DNA of 64,000 nucleotides from a bacterium (GTDB taxonomy: Bacteria > SZUA-79 > Acidulodesulfobacterales > Acidulodesulfobacteraceae): the NCBI GenBank assembly GCA_003232385.1, contig QIJE01000040.1, positions 16,666 to 80,665 of the forward strand, in the 5' to 3' direction. The notes under the pieces were generated by a model. The model saw nothing but the letters and a program-made list of their open reading frames with translations, was not told where the DNA came from and made no database searches. The position numbers and the translations under genes are program-made. This document shows positions 35,274 through 44,978 of this stretch, in pieces. Position 1 is the first letter of the stretch; each line of letters opens with the position of its first letter.

Positions 35274-37370
35274 TTATATCTCTATGACCCCTATCGGCTT
35301 AATAGTTACGTTTCTGGACAGTTCTCCGGTAGAAATAACCGTTATACCGGGAGCTATTTCATTCAAAATATTTTTTAAGTAGAGTCTTATCCTTGGGGAC
35401 GTCAATATTACAGGTGATAAACCGGCATCGAAGGATTTTTTTACCCCGTCCTTGACCGCTAAGATAATTTTATCATAATAGGATTGGTCAAGTCCGGAAT
35501 ACTCCTGTCCCGCCTCTTTAGTCTTAACGTATTCATTGAGTATGACCGACTCTAAATTCTTTCCGAGTGTAAGAAGTCTCACAACGTTATCCTGCCCTAT
35601 TACCGTTTTAGTTATAGTTCTTTTCAATGCGCTCCTCGTTAATTCGGTTAAAATAACCGGGTCTTTAGTATTCGGACCGTAATTATGAAGAGCCTCTACT
35701 ATCGTAAGCATATCTTTAATGGGAACTCCTTCAGAAAGCAGATTTCCCAAGACATTTTGGACTACGCTGAGAGAGAGAGCACTCGGAATGAGATCGTCCA
35801 CGATCCCCGGATATTTAGCCGATAATATATCAAGAAGTCGTTGGACATCCTGCCTCGTAAGTAGTTCAGACGCATTGTTCCTGATTATTTCGACTATGTG
35901 TGTCGCTATGACCGCCGGTATCTCCACTATCGTCCACCCTGCCGCCTGAGCCTTTTGTTTTAAGTCTTCGTCTATCCATAAAGCGGGCAAGTTGAAAGCG
36001 GGTTCTTTTGTAACTATACCCGGGATATTTTCAGCAACGTTTCCCGGATTCATGGCGAGAAGCTTACCGGACATCACTTCATAACGCACGACTTCCACTC
36101 CTTTAATTAAAAAGATATATTCATTCGGCTTCAAATTGAGATTGTCTTTTATGTGTATAGGCGACACGATAATTCCCATATCCGTCGCCAGTTGCTTTCT
36201 TATTCCCTTTATCCTCTCCAAAAGTTCTCCGTTTTTAGATGCGTCTACGTAAGGTATAAGGTTATATCCGACCTCCAATTCAAGAATGTCTATTTGCATG
36301 GCATTTTCGATAATTTGAGACTCAGGAATCTCCTTTTTATCGGCAAGAGCCTTTTTGCCGGATTCAATTTTTTTCTTAGTCGCCGTTTTAGAGACGAAAT
36401 AGGCTGTAAACCCTATGATAACGGCAAACAAAATAAACGGCCAATGGGGAAGTCCAGGAATAATACCGAAAAAGAAAATAATGCCGCTTGCGGTATATAA
36501 TACCCTCGGATTCGATAAAAATTGATATGAAAAGTCTTTTGAAAGGTCACTCGCACGGGTGGCTCTCGTCATTATAATACCGCTTGACATCGAAACTATT
36601 AAGGCCGGAATTTGAGAAACGAGGCCTTCTCCTACGGTAAGCAGGGTATAATCCGACGCAGCGCGAATAATAGTCATATGATGCTGAAATATTCCTATCA
36701 AAAGACCCCCTATAATATTTACTACTATAATTATTATAGCGGCTATGACATCTCCCCTTACAAACTTGCTGGCTCCGTCCATAGAACCGTAAAAGTCGAT
36801 TTCTCTTGTTAAATCCGACCTCTTTTCTCTCGCCTCTTCTTCAGTTATAAAACCCGAATTAAGCTCTGCGTCAATGGACATCTGTTTCCCCGGTAAGGCA
36901 TCAAGCGTAAATCTTGCCGATACCTCTGCAACCCTGGTGGCGCCCTTCGTTATAACTAAAAAATTAATCACTATAAAAATTATAAAAATAACTATTCCTA
37001 CGGCAAAATCTCCTCCTACGGCAAATTTTCCAAATGATTTTATGACTGTCCCGGCGGCATCCGGTCCCGTATATCCGTATAACAGTATAAGCCTCGTAGC
37101 CGCTACTTCAAGCGAAAGCCTGAATATGGTGGCTACTAAAAGAATAGTAGGAAATATAGAAAAATCTAACGGCCTTAATATATAAACAGAGATCAGCAAA
37201 ATTATTATACTGAAAGAAATAGAAAAAGTTAAAAATATATCTAGCATCCACGTGGTTATCGGAATGATCATGAGCCCGATAATTACCATGAAAAGAAGCG
37301 CAAGTATTACGTCAGAATTTTTAAGAATTATGTTACCGGAAAATGTACTTCTTTTAACCTGTTCAATCAT
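35274..37370 (-). CDS. flhA: Flagellar export gate protein FlhA
   Basis: A 698-aa protein with about eight N-terminal transmembrane helices and a large cytoplasmic C-domain. The FHIPEP signature region is visible in ARFTLDALPGKQMSIDAELN and the flanking FVRGDVIAAIIIIVVNIIGG. FlhA is the export-gate ring that docks chaperone-substrate complexes. The start abuts the flhB stop (shared base at 37370). Confidence 0.97.
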   Translation of the reverse strand: MIEQVKRSTFSGNIILKNSDVILALLFMVIIGLMIIPITTWMLDIFLTFSISFSIIILLISVYILRPLDFSIFPTILLVATIFRLSLEVAATRLILLYGYTGPDAAGTVIKSFGKFAVGGDFAVGIVIFIIFIVINFLVITKGATRVAEVSARFTLDALPGKQMSIDAELNSGFITEEEAREKRSDLTREIDFYGSMDGASKFVRGDVIAAIIIIVVNIIGGLLIGIFQHHMTIIRAASDYTLLTVGEGLVSQIPALIVSMSSGIIMTRATRASDLSKDFSYQFLSNPRVLYTASGIIFFFGIIPGLPHWPFILFAVIIGFTAYFVSKTATKKKIESGKKALADKKEIPESQIIENAMQIDILELEVGYNLIPYVDASKNGELLERIKGIRKQLATDMGIIVSPIHIKDNLNLKPNEYIFLIKGVEVVRYEVMSGKLLAMNPGNVAENIPGIVTKEPAFNLPALWIDEDLKQKAQAAGWTIVEIPAVIATHIVEIIRNNASELLTRQDVQRLLDILSAKYPGIVDDLIPSALSLSVVQNVLGNLLSEGVPIKDMLTIVEALHNYGPNTKDPVILTELTRSALKRTITKTVIGQDNVVRLLTLGKNLESVILNEYVKTKEAGQEYSGLDQSYYDKIILAVKDGVKKSFDAGLSPVILTSPRIRLYLKNILNEIAPGITVISTGELSRNVTIKPIGVIEI

Positions 37371-38455
37371 TATTTAATAAAACCCCATATTTCTTGAAAT
37401 TTTTTATTAACCGTATACAAATGGGCGAGTATTTCAGCCACGGCTTTATATAAACTTTCAGGAATAGCTTGCCCCGGCTCGCACGTTTCATAAAGCATTC
37501 TCGCCACATACTTATTTTCTATCATGGGGATATCGTTTTCTACGGCAATCTTTTTTATAAGAAAAGCCAGATTATCCGCCCCTTTTACAAGAAGAACCGG
37601 GGCGTTATGTTTTTTACCGTCATATCTAAGCGCTACGGCAAAGTGCGTCGGATTAGTAATAACTATGTGAGCGGTTTTTACCTTTTTTAAAATTTTTCTT
37701 TTGGCTATTTCTCTTTGCATTTTTCTGATTCTACTCTTTGTTTTAGGATCTCCTTCGAACTGTTTGGCTTCATCCTTTACTTCCTGTCGGGTCATCTTCA
37801 GATCTTTATCATACTGATACCTCTGAAAAAAAAAATCAGCGATCGAAAGAACAACCATGGCCAATATTATATTAAAAAAAAGCTCGTAAAGAAGCTTGAA
37901 CATAAACGCTGCATCATATGACGGACTCATATATTGTAAAACAAGTATTTTTTTTAAATAAGGCACAAGCGTAAAATAGACTATGATACTTAAAACAAAA
38001 AATTTAAACACGGACTTGAAAAGTTCATTGATAGACTGAAACGAAAAAAATCTTTTGGCACCGGAAATAGGGTTTATTCTGGTAAAATCAGGAATTAACG
38101 GCTCAAAAGTAAGCAATAAACCTACTTGAGCTAAGTTAGAAACTATAGATGCAAAAAAAACTATAATTATAAACGGAAGAATGGCGTAAATAACGGTATA
38201 AATAAGCCCGTCAACAATTTTAACGCATTCGACGTAATTTAAATTAGGATTAGAAAAATTAGATAAAAAATAAATCAGCTCTGCCGATATAATTTTACCC
38301 ATATGGGAGACATTGAAATATAGGTATATCAGCATAACTATGAATACGAAAGTGGTGCTTACCTCTCTCGATTTCATTACCTGCCCTTTATCTCTTGCTT
38401 CCTGTTTTCTTTTAGGAGTCGCAGACTCCGTCCTATCAAATCGATCTTCCGCCAT
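37370..38455 (-). CDS. flhB: Flagellar export switch protein FlhB
   Basis: A 361-aa protein starting with the family motif DRFDRTESATPKRKQEARDK, followed by four transmembrane helices and a cytoplasmic domain with the autocleavage site NPTH in IVITNPTHFAVALRY. Cleavage lets the gate switch from rod/hook to filament substrates, triggered by FliK. A free-standing copy of its C-terminal domain is encoded at 22106. Confidence 0.96.
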   Translation of the reverse strand: MAEDRFDRTESATPKRKQEARDKGQVMKSREVSTTFVFIVMLIYLYFNVSHMGKIISAELIYFLSNFSNPNLNYVECVKIVDGLIYTVIYAILPFIIIVFFASIVSNLAQVGLLLTFEPLIPDFTRINPISGAKRFFSFQSINELFKSVFKFFVLSIIVYFTLVPYLKKILVLQYMSPSYDAAFMFKLLYELFFNIILAMVVLSIADFFFQRYQYDKDLKMTRQEVKDEAKQFEGDPKTKSRIRKMQREIAKRKILKKVKTAHIVITNPTHFAVALRYDGKKHNAPVLLVKGADNLAFLIKKIAVENDIPMIENKYVARMLYETCEPGQAIPESLYKAVAEILAHLYTVNKKFQEIWGFIK

Positions 38456-38470
38456 AATATTAAAATAACA

Positions 38471-39259
38471 TCAACTTATTAACGATAAAGAATTTATTAA
38501 ATGAATAAATTCTATTTTTAAATTTGAAAAAGAATTTATTACGTAATTCGTAAAATAAGGCGTAGAGATATAAAGTACTAATAATCCAACCGCTATAGTG
38601 ATAGGAAAACCTACCGCAAAAATATTGAATTGAGGAGCAAGTCTCCCCATAAGCGCAATAATTATATTCAACAAAACGGTAACTATAATTATCGGGATAC
38701 TTAAATCAAAGCCTATTAAAAACATCTCCCCTCCTTTTTGCACTAAATATTGAAAAATAAAGGGTGAAAAACTTACGAACGTCAACGGAATAGTCTGAAA
38801 ACTTCTATATAATCCCTCAATAATAAAGAAAAAAGCAGATGTTTCTATTAAAATCATTAAAGCTAAAAAATTCTGCATATTAGATATAAGAGAGACCCGC
38901 TGATTAGATACGAGTGGATTCAAAAGATTTATCATTCCAAAACCTATCTGAATGCTGATAAGTTGCCCTGCAATCTCTACCCCCGTAAATATAATCAGGA
39001 CTAAAAAACCAAAAATAAACCCTATTAAAACCTGCGAAATAATATATAGGGCCAACATAGACAAAGCCACGTGAGGGATCATTTGCGTTTTGATTACCAA
39101 AGGGTATATTATGAGTGACATAAAAAATGCCAGACCTATTTTCCCCCATGCGGGGACGGCGGAACTCCCGATAAAAGGCATAATCACAATCATTGAGATT
39201 ACTCTAAAAAAAATCAGTATAAATTCTATTAATAGATACTCATGGATAACTATCATCAT
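38471..39259 (-). CDS. fliR: Flagellar export gate protein FliR
   Basis: A 262-aa integral membrane protein with about six helices. Recognisable segments are FFRVISMIVIMPFIG near the N-terminus, GVEIAGQLISIQIGFGMINL and, late, GRLAPQFNIFAVGFPITIAVGLL. With FliP and FliQ it forms the helical export gate. It sits between fliQ and flhB in the standard order. Confidence 0.95.
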   Translation of the reverse strand: MMIVIHEYLLIEFILIFFRVISMIVIMPFIGSSAVPAWGKIGLAFFMSLIIYPLVIKTQMIPHVALSMLALYIISQVLIGFIFGFLVLIIFTGVEIAGQLISIQIGFGMINLLNPLVSNQRVSLISNMQNFLALMILIETSAFFFIIEGLYRSFQTIPLTFVSFSPFIFQYLVQKGGEMFLIGFDLSIPIIIVTVLLNIIIALMGRLAPQFNIFAVGFPITIAVGLLVLYISTPYFTNYVINSFSNLKIEFIHLINSLSLIS

Positions 39260-39266
39260 ATCGGAA

Positions 39267-39545
39267 TCAACTGCCTCCTCTTATATATTGCGGGAAGTGA
39301 GTAAAAAGTACTATAGTGAAATCGGCTAATATGCTCAGCATCCACGGACCAAAGACCAGCAAAACTACGATTACTACTAGGATCTTAGGAACAAACGTAA
39401 GCGTCTGATCCTGGAGCTGCGTTACCGCTTGAAACATACTTATCAATATTCCTACGGCAAGGCTCGCTATAAGCGGAGGGGCGCTCAAATAGAGAACGGT
39501 CATTATTACCTTTTGTATGATAAAATTAATGAATGATATAGACAT
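39267..39545 (-). CDS. fliQ: Flagellar export gate protein FliQ
   Basis: A 92-aa, two-helix membrane protein: VIMTVLYLSAPPLIASLAVG, ILISMFQAVTQLQDQTLTFV and PKILVVIVVLLVFGPWML. Length and sequence are typical. Seven bases separate it from fliR, nine from fliP. Confidence 0.95.
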   Translation of the reverse strand: MSISFINFIIQKVIMTVLYLSAPPLIASLAVGILISMFQAVTQLQDQTLTFVPKILVVIVVLLVFGPWMLSILADFTIVLFTHFPQYIRGGS

Positions 39546-39554
39546 ATCGCCCCC

Positions 39555-40268
39555 CTATTTAAAGCTCTGGACTAAAGAACCTATTATCAAATACCAACCG
39601 TCAACCATTACAAAAAGCATAAGTTTAAACGGAAGGGAAATCATGGTAGGGGGCAACATAAGCATCCCCATAGACATTAAGAGACTCGAAACTACAAGGT
39701 CGATTATTAAAAAAGGCAAATATATGAGAAAACTTATCTCGAATGCGGTAGTAAGCTCGCTCACCATAAAAGCCGGAATAAGAACATAAGTAGGCACATC
39801 CCGAGGTGACGCTACACTTTTGATTTTAGCCATTTTCACAAAAAGCTCAAGGTCCTTAAGCCTTGTCTGTTTCAGCATAAATCCTCTGAACGGTTTTATG
39901 CCTTCTTTGTATGCTTTTTGTATTCCTATCCTGCCTTTCGTGTAAGGAATATAGGCATTTTTATATGTTTTACCTATAACCGGAGCCATAATAAAAAACG
40001 TGAGAAAGAGACTTAACCCTATAATTACCTGATTCGGCGGTTCAGTGGTAAGACCGAGCGACGTTCTTAGAAAAGACAGAACTACGACTATTCTAACGAA
40101 TGACGTCATCATTATTAAAATAGAAGGTGCAATGGAAATTACCGTGAAAATAAGAAGTATCTGAATAAGCGTAGAAACTTCGGCATGTTGTGCGTGTCCA
40201 GTAAAAGTTATGCCGGGCAGAGCTATAAGCATGGAATTTCTAAAATTTTTTAATATTCTCGTTTTCAT
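39555..40268 (-). CDS. fliP: Flagellar export gate protein FliP
   Basis: A 237-aa membrane protein with an N-terminal signal-like helix. Diagnostic blocks are SIAPSILIMMTSFVRIVVVL, LRTSLGLTTEPPNQVIIGLS, TYVLIPAFMVSELTTAFEI and SMGMLMLPPTMISLPFKLM. The start at 40268 overlaps fliO by 29 bases. Met13 (40232) would remove the overlap and still give a signal helix; I keep the upstream start because a GGA-containing site precedes it. Confidence 0.93.
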   Translation of the reverse strand: MKTRILKNFRNSMLIALPGITFTGHAQHAEVSTLIQILLIFTVISIAPSILIMMTSFVRIVVVLSFLRTSLGLTTEPPNQVIIGLSLFLTFFIMAPVIGKTYKNAYIPYTKGRIGIQKAYKEGIKPFRGFMLKQTRLKDLELFVKMAKIKSVASPRDVPTYVLIPAFMVSELTTAFEISFLIYLPFLIIDLVVSSLLMSMGMLMLPPTMISLPFKLMLFVMVDGWYLIIGSLVQSFK

Positions 40269-41505
40269 TATTATTATTTTCCATTAATCCCTTTAATCTT
40301 TCTTCTATATCGAAGAATACGCTGTCGGCCTTATTCTTGAATCTTGCGTTAGATATATTTTCTACCTTAAAAGCATTAGATTTATCGTCGCTATTAGCAT
40401 CTTGATATTTTTCCGTATTTATTTTTTGGGAAAATTCACCTCTGTTTCCGGTTTTGACCTTATTTCGCAATATATCCGCAAACTTGCCGTAAGACTTGAT
40501 AAAAGGAGAACCGTCACGAGTAACTCCGGTATCTTCGGAAGAATAATCCGTGACGTTGTCAGACTTGTCCGCTATTGCACTACCGTTAATATCTGCGCTG
40601 TCGGTATCGCCGAGGTTATCGCCCGAGCCGTTGCTTTTACTTTTGATATGCCCTATCACTTGAATGTTAGATTGAGATAAACCTACGAGAAAAAGTTCTC
40701 TATTTACATCTATAAGAAGTATTGACTTTTTATTTCCCAAATTAATGGAAGATATTATTTTTAAATTATTTGATTTTTCCTTTTGTGAGATCCTACCTTT
40801 AAATTTGTTCATCAAAAAATACACTAAATAAATTAATCCTATAATAAGGGCTAAATATACCGCCGTTTTTACTATTTCGAAACCGATGTTAAATATAGGT
40901 GTGCGTTTAGATACAGCCTTAAATGATGATAACATTAGCGGCGCCGACTTTAATTTGCCGCCGCTAATGTGGGATTTCGTATTTTTAAATTTTGCTCTGA
41001 CGGGTTTAATAACGCCCGGTTTTACAAATACGGGGTCCTTCCCTATATTTTTAAATATACCGTAGGCAAATACATGATTGACTTTTATTATAAAATAACT
41101 TCCATAAAATGTTCCATACATATCTTTTTTACTTATTTTGATATTTTTATCAAAATAGATTACTACGTCTAATCCTAAATTTTTATTGGGTATTACCTCT
41201 ACAGCTTTGAATAATCTATTTTTAAACTTAATAAATTTAAATTTCATATCCGATTCGGTATTTTTAAAACTAAGCCGTATGCTGTAATTATTTAAATTTA
41301 ATTTTTTAACAACGCTATTAGGTTTTCGGTTGAACTTGAACCAGATAAAGCTCGAACCTTTATTGTTAGAAGTATATATTCGTTTTAAATATAAAAAATT
41401 ACTTTTCAAGCCGGCATAACTAATACCAGGAAAAGCGCAAATATAACCGGAAAGTGCAAGTGTTACGGCGATAACGAATAATGCGGGCATTTTAAATTTG
41501 TTCAT
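40240..41505 (-). CDS. fliO: FliO-family protein with large extracytoplasmic N-domain
   Basis: A 421-aa protein, much longer than classic FliO (about 120 aa). Residues 1-30 are a signal sequence or helix. Residues about 35-150 are beta-rich and resemble an AMIN-type domain. One transmembrane helix (VYLALIIGLIYLVYFLMNKF) lies near 215-235. The FliO core follows (LKIISSINLGNKKSILLIDV, RELFLVGLSQSNIQVIG), then a polar tail. FliO chaperones FliP assembly. Position between fliN and fliP supports the name. Confidence 0.8.
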   Translation of the reverse strand: MNKFKMPALFVIAVTLALSGYICAFPGISYAGLKSNFLYLKRIYTSNNKGSSFIWFKFNRKPNSVVKKLNLNNYSIRLSFKNTESDMKFKFIKFKNRLFKAVEVIPNKNLGLDVVIYFDKNIKISKKDMYGTFYGSYFIIKVNHVFAYGIFKNIGKDPVFVKPGVIKPVRAKFKNTKSHISGGKLKSAPLMLSSFKAVSKRTPIFNIGFEIVKTAVYLALIIGLIYLVYFLMNKFKGRISQKEKSNNLKIISSINLGNKKSILLIDVNRELFLVGLSQSNIQVIGHIKSKSNGSGDNLGDTDSADINGSAIADKSDNVTDYSSEDTGVTRDGSPFIKSYGKFADILRNKVKTGNRGEFSQKINTEKYQDANSDDKSNAFKVENISNARFKNKADSVFFDIEERLKGLMENNNNENENIKKF

Positions 41506-42173
41506 AATTTATTAACCCTTTCTACCGGGCTAATGATATCGGTCAACCTGACGCCGAATTTATCGTTGACCAAAACAACCTCGCCTCTCGCCATAAGTTT
41601 TCCGTTAACATATATATCTAACGGCTCCCCTGCAAGTTTTGTGAGTTCTAATACCGACCCCTGTCCTAATTGAAGCATATCGTTTATAATCATCTTAGTC
41701 CTTCCGAGTTCGACGGAAATAGTAAGCGGTATATCTAAGATGAAGTCTAAATTTTTAGGCGGTTCGGTTGTTTTATCGGATTCATCAAATGATGCAAATT
41801 CAAGTTTTTTTACGGGTTTTCTAACGGTTTCACCGATATAAGAATTAGAGTTAACGTTACTTTCGTCAGCACCTCTATTCTGCGCGGCAGCCTCCGCTTT
41901 ACGTTCGACCTCTATAGCATTCGGATTTAAATCTATATCCTGTACCGAATCGGTACTACCGCTATTATTATTATTTGAGGCATCCGTTTTCTCGCTCTCT
42001 TTATGCGTACCGGCTCCTTTTTTTAGCGCTGCCTCTGATTCTTCTTTAAAAGCATCATCCCAACTAACATCGTCATTGGAATCCTCAGGACCTGTTTTCT
42101 GCCCCGCCGACGACTCCGCCTCTCCGTCATTTTTTTGTTCCCTTAAGTCTAAATCTTTTTTAGTTTCACTCAT
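41502..42173 (-). CDS. fliN: Flagellar switch protein FliN
   Basis: A 223-aa protein. The last 80 residues are the SpoA/FliN domain (LDIPLTISVELGRTKMIIND, LQLGQGSVLELTKLAGEPLD, NGKLMARGEVVLVNDKFGVR). The first 140 residues are an acidic, low-complexity extension rich in Asp, Glu, Asn and Ser. FliN forms the lower C-ring and helps recruit the export ATPase complex. It overlaps fliM by eight bases and fliO by four. Confidence 0.94.
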   Translation of the reverse strand: MSETKKDLDLREQKNDGEAESSAGQKTGPEDSNDDVSWDDAFKEESEAALKKGAGTHKESEKTDASNNNNSGSTDSVQDIDLNPNAIEVERKAEAAAQNRGADESNVNSNSYIGETVRKPVKKLEFASFDESDKTTEPPKNLDFILDIPLTISVELGRTKMIINDMLQLGQGSVLELTKLAGEPLDIYVNGKLMARGEVVLVNDKFGVRLTDIISPVERVNKL

Positions 42174-43155
42174 AATAACCCTCTTTTCCTACAGGTATAT
42201 CGGATATCAATTTTACCGCAACCTGATTATTAATTTTACCCGGATATGCAATGAATTTTGGAACATTTTCTATCTCCACGATTAAAGGTTCTTCTATTTT
42301 TTTATCTAATACTATTATGTCGCCTTTTTTTATCTTTATGAAATCTTTAGCGGTAATATTAGTTGTACCGATGTTTACTTTTATATTGAGTTCGGATTCC
42401 TTCAGCCTATCCTTGAACCTCTCTATCCACCTTTGGTCTATTTCCAACTGTTCACTCTGAAATCCGCTGTAAAGTTTTTCCTTAACCGGTTCTATCATTG
42501 AATACGGGATACAAATCATAAATCTTGACACCGCCCCTTCTATGTCAACCTCAAACCTGTTTATTATAACAACCTCAGTCGGCGTTACGATGGTAGCAAA
42601 CTGAGGATTTATTTCGCTTCTTTGAAAATCGATATCCACGGAAGCAACCGGCGTCCACGCCTGTTTCATGGCATTAAACGCCATATCGATTATTTTTCTA
42701 ATCAGTTTATTTTCAATGGGGGAAAAATCCCTGCCTTCTATTTTAACGTGTAAATCTGTAGTTCCGCCAAAAAATATGTCTATAAGATTATAAACAAGCC
42801 TTGCGTCTAAAACAAAAATTCCATAACCGCGAAGGGGCGGCATTTTAAATATCGTAAGGCTCGTCGGAAGTGGAATATTTTTTAAAAATTCTCCGAACTT
42901 TTGCATATCTACTGAGGTAGCCGTTATCTCCGCAACCTTTCTTAAAGCGGAAGTCAATTCGTTCCTAAATAAACGGGCAAACCTTTCGTTCATTATCTCA
43001 AGGGTAGGCATCCTACCTCTGACTATTCTATCCTGGGATGCCAAGTCGTACGGTCTTATGCCACCGGTTTCTTCATGCTTTTCCGCCTCGACGGTACCGG
43101 ACGATATTCCCTTAAGCAATGCGTTTACTTCTTCCTGAGATAGTATATCCGTCAT
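42166..43155 (-). CDS. fliM: Flagellar switch protein FliM
   Basis: A 329-aa C-ring protein. The N-terminal CheY-binding peptide is DILSQEEVNALLKGI. Further FliM blocks are YDLASQDRIVRGRMPTLEIM, NERFARLFRNELTSALRK and the C-terminal SpoA domain. It receives CheY-P and transmits the switch to FliG. Length is normal. Confidence 0.96.
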   Translation of the reverse strand: MTDILSQEEVNALLKGISSGTVEAEKHEETGGIRPYDLASQDRIVRGRMPTLEIMNERFARLFRNELTSALRKVAEITATSVDMQKFGEFLKNIPLPTSLTIFKMPPLRGYGIFVLDARLVYNLIDIFFGGTTDLHVKIEGRDFSPIENKLIRKIIDMAFNAMKQAWTPVASVDIDFQRSEINPQFATIVTPTEVVIINRFEVDIEGAVSRFMICIPYSMIEPVKEKLYSGFQSEQLEIDQRWIERFKDRLKESELNIKVNIGTTNITAKDFIKIKKGDIIVLDKKIEEPLIVEIENVPKFIAYPGKINNQVAVKLISDIPVGKEGYYE

Positions 43156-43221
43156 TTTATTATTTTACCTATCATTGTTCACCCCTATCAGTTGAATTAC
43201 GGCAACCTTACGGATAACAAA

Positions 43222-43773
43222 TTACTGAACCAAATAATTATTAAAATAAACGCCGATTACGGTACCGCTGCCCAGAATCCGGTTAAGACTCCTTGCGATT
43301 TGATGCCTTAAAGAAATTATTCCTTCCGGATTTTTGACATCTCTACTTGTTTTAGAATTTAAAATCATAATTATATTATTTCTGATTTCGGGAATAAGCT
43401 TTTTAAAAAGACCGGCATTTGCACCCTGCTTCAACTCAATGGAGATAGAAACCTTTATGTAAGATGTAGCACCCCTATCGGCAAGATTCGTCAAAAAAGG
43501 TTTAAGGCTCATCATCGGTCCGGGTGCTGTCTGTGGAGAAAAAGCAGCAGGTTTACCGAAGGTTTTACTATTTTTATCGTTCTTTGCAAATAAAAAATGA
43601 TATGCCGCAAAGCCTCCGCCTAAAATAAATATAACTAAAATTAAAATGAAAATAATTTTTTTTGCTCCGCCTTTTTTTTTGGCCGATTTGATTTGTGAAA
43701 CGGCAGACATTTCATCCTCGTCAATACCGCCCGTTCCCTCACGCGATTTCCCTACACCCGGTCTATCAGCCAC
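43222..43773 (-). CDS. fliL: Flagellar basal body-associated protein FliL
   Basis: A 183-aa single-pass membrane protein: cytoplasmic N-terminus, transmembrane helix at about 37-60 (IIFILILVIFILGGGFAAYH) and a periplasmic FliL domain (PFLTNLADRGATSYIKVSIS, ILNSKTSRDVKNPEGIISLR). It surrounds and supports the stator. It is the first gene after a sigma-54 promoter at 43861-43876. Confidence 0.93.
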   Translation of the reverse strand: MADRPGVGKSREGTGGIDEDEMSAVSQIKSAKKKGGAKKIIFILILVIFILGGGFAAYHFLFAKNDKNSKTFGKPAAFSPQTAPGPMMSLKPFLTNLADRGATSYIKVSISIELKQGANAGLFKKLIPEIRNNIIMILNSKTSRDVKNPEGIISLRHQIARSLNRILGSGTVIGVYFNNYLVQ

Positions 43774-43860
43774 TTGTATACCCTCCGTCCAATAAGATTT
43801 GAATTATTATAAATTTTAAATATCCGTATATAACATCAACAATGATTAAAAGGCTAAAAG

Positions 43861-43876
43861 CGCAATAATTATGCCA
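43861..43876 (-). promoter_or_regulatory. Sigma-54 promoter upstream of fliL
   Basis: On the minus strand TGGCAT-AATTA-TTGCG, with GG and GC exactly 10 bases apart. It lies about 88 bases before the fliL start in a 225-base non-coding gap. It would read the fliLMNOPQR-flhBAFG-fliA-che series. Confidence 0.85.
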
Positions 43877-43998
43877 TCTATTATATAATAATTACGACAG
43901 ACCGATCCTTATAAATCAATAACAAAATCAACATAATATATGTGAGATATATTGATACACCGGCAAGTACGTATCGTCATTATTTTGACATGTTCGAA

Positions 43999-44448
43999 TC
44001 AGTTTGACCTTCCGGCAATGCTATCCGTAAAAAATACCGCCTCTTTAGTCGGCATTCTTGAGATAATAGCCGATGCAACCCTTGGAGACATATGAGAAAG
44101 AATATATACGGCTATGTTTTTATCTATAAGAGGAAGAATACTTGCCGCCTTCTCGGGGTCCATAGAAGAATATAACATAACTAAGTTGTTAACCCTTGCT
44201 TGTTGCGCCAATTTTATTTGATGAATTTTAACTTCTATTTTCTTAAGTTCTTCTAATTCCGATTTTATTTGTATTTTGAGAACTTTAACCTCTTCTTCTT
44301 TTGCCGAGGCACCGTAAACGTTAGCAACACCGGCAAAGAAAGCATTAAACAAAAATATTGATAGAACTGCGAACATTATAAATACTATTGGCGTGTGCAA
44401 AATTTTAAGCATATTTAAATATTTACACAAAAAGACAAGAATTGTCAA
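43999..44448 (-). CDS. MotE-family protein (MgtE-N-like)
   Basis: A 149-aa protein with one N-terminal membrane or signal helix (about 13-38), a coiled-coil (about 48-85, EVKVLKIQIKSELEELKKIE) and a C-terminal MgtE-N-like domain (SSMDPEKAASILPLIDKNIA, ILSHMSPRVASAIISRM). MotE family members are flagellar periplasmic helpers encoded between fliJ and fliL-type genes. The exact role is not known here. Confidence 0.8.
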   Translation of the reverse strand: MTILVFLCKYLNMLKILHTPIVFIMFAVLSIFLFNAFFAGVANVYGASAKEEEVKVLKIQIKSELEELKKIEVKIHQIKLAQQARVNNLVMLYSSMDPEKAASILPLIDKNIAVYILSHMSPRVASAIISRMPTKEAVFFTDSIAGRSN

Positions 44449-44512
44449 TAGCTCAAAGCGATTGCGTTATCCTAAAATTGCCGAATATATTTTGATTCGT
44501 AACGGGATATAT

Positions 44513-44941
44513 TTATCGGAGAAAACGGTTAGAAGTAAAATCGGAAGTGACAAGCTCTTCGTGTTTTAATTCGGAAATTTTATCTATCGCAAGATATTTT
44601 TGCTTAAGTTTATTAATTTTTTCATATTCTATTTTTGCTTTTATAAGCAGAGTTTTTTTATCTTCAAGCTCCAATTCTACCGATTCTTTTGTTTTCAATA
44701 ACTCGTTTAATTTAAAATCTAATGATTTAAAACGCAATTCAATAAGGTTATAATCGTGGATATTAGAAATATTAAAAAAGCGGGCGGGATAAGATTTTTT
44801 ATAAGAATTTACGGAACTTTGGACATCGAAAATTTTCAAATTAAGCGAAGCTATTTCTTGCCGCACCTTAGAAAGTTCTAAATATTTTTTATCTAAAATA
44901 GTTTTTCGATAATTTAATATATTTTGAAATTTAAAAGCCAT
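44513..44941 (-). CDS. fliJ: Flagellar export protein FliJ
   Basis: A 142-aa, fully coiled-coil protein starting with the FliJ-like FKFQNILNYRKTILDKKYLE and continuing in long heptads. FliJ is the stalk of the export ATPase and a chaperone escort. FliJ sequences are weakly conserved; the start motif, length and place between fliK and motE support the call. Confidence 0.83.
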   Translation of the reverse strand: MAFKFQNILNYRKTILDKKYLELSKVRQEIASLNLKIFDVQSSVNSYKKSYPARFFNISNIHDYNLIELRFKSLDFKLNELLKTKESVELELEDKKTLLIKAKIEYEKINKLKQKYLAIDKISELKHEELVTSDFTSNRFLR

Positions 44942-44978
44942 AAAATAAGTTTAAACAATTAAAGTTAAGAGCTCAAAA

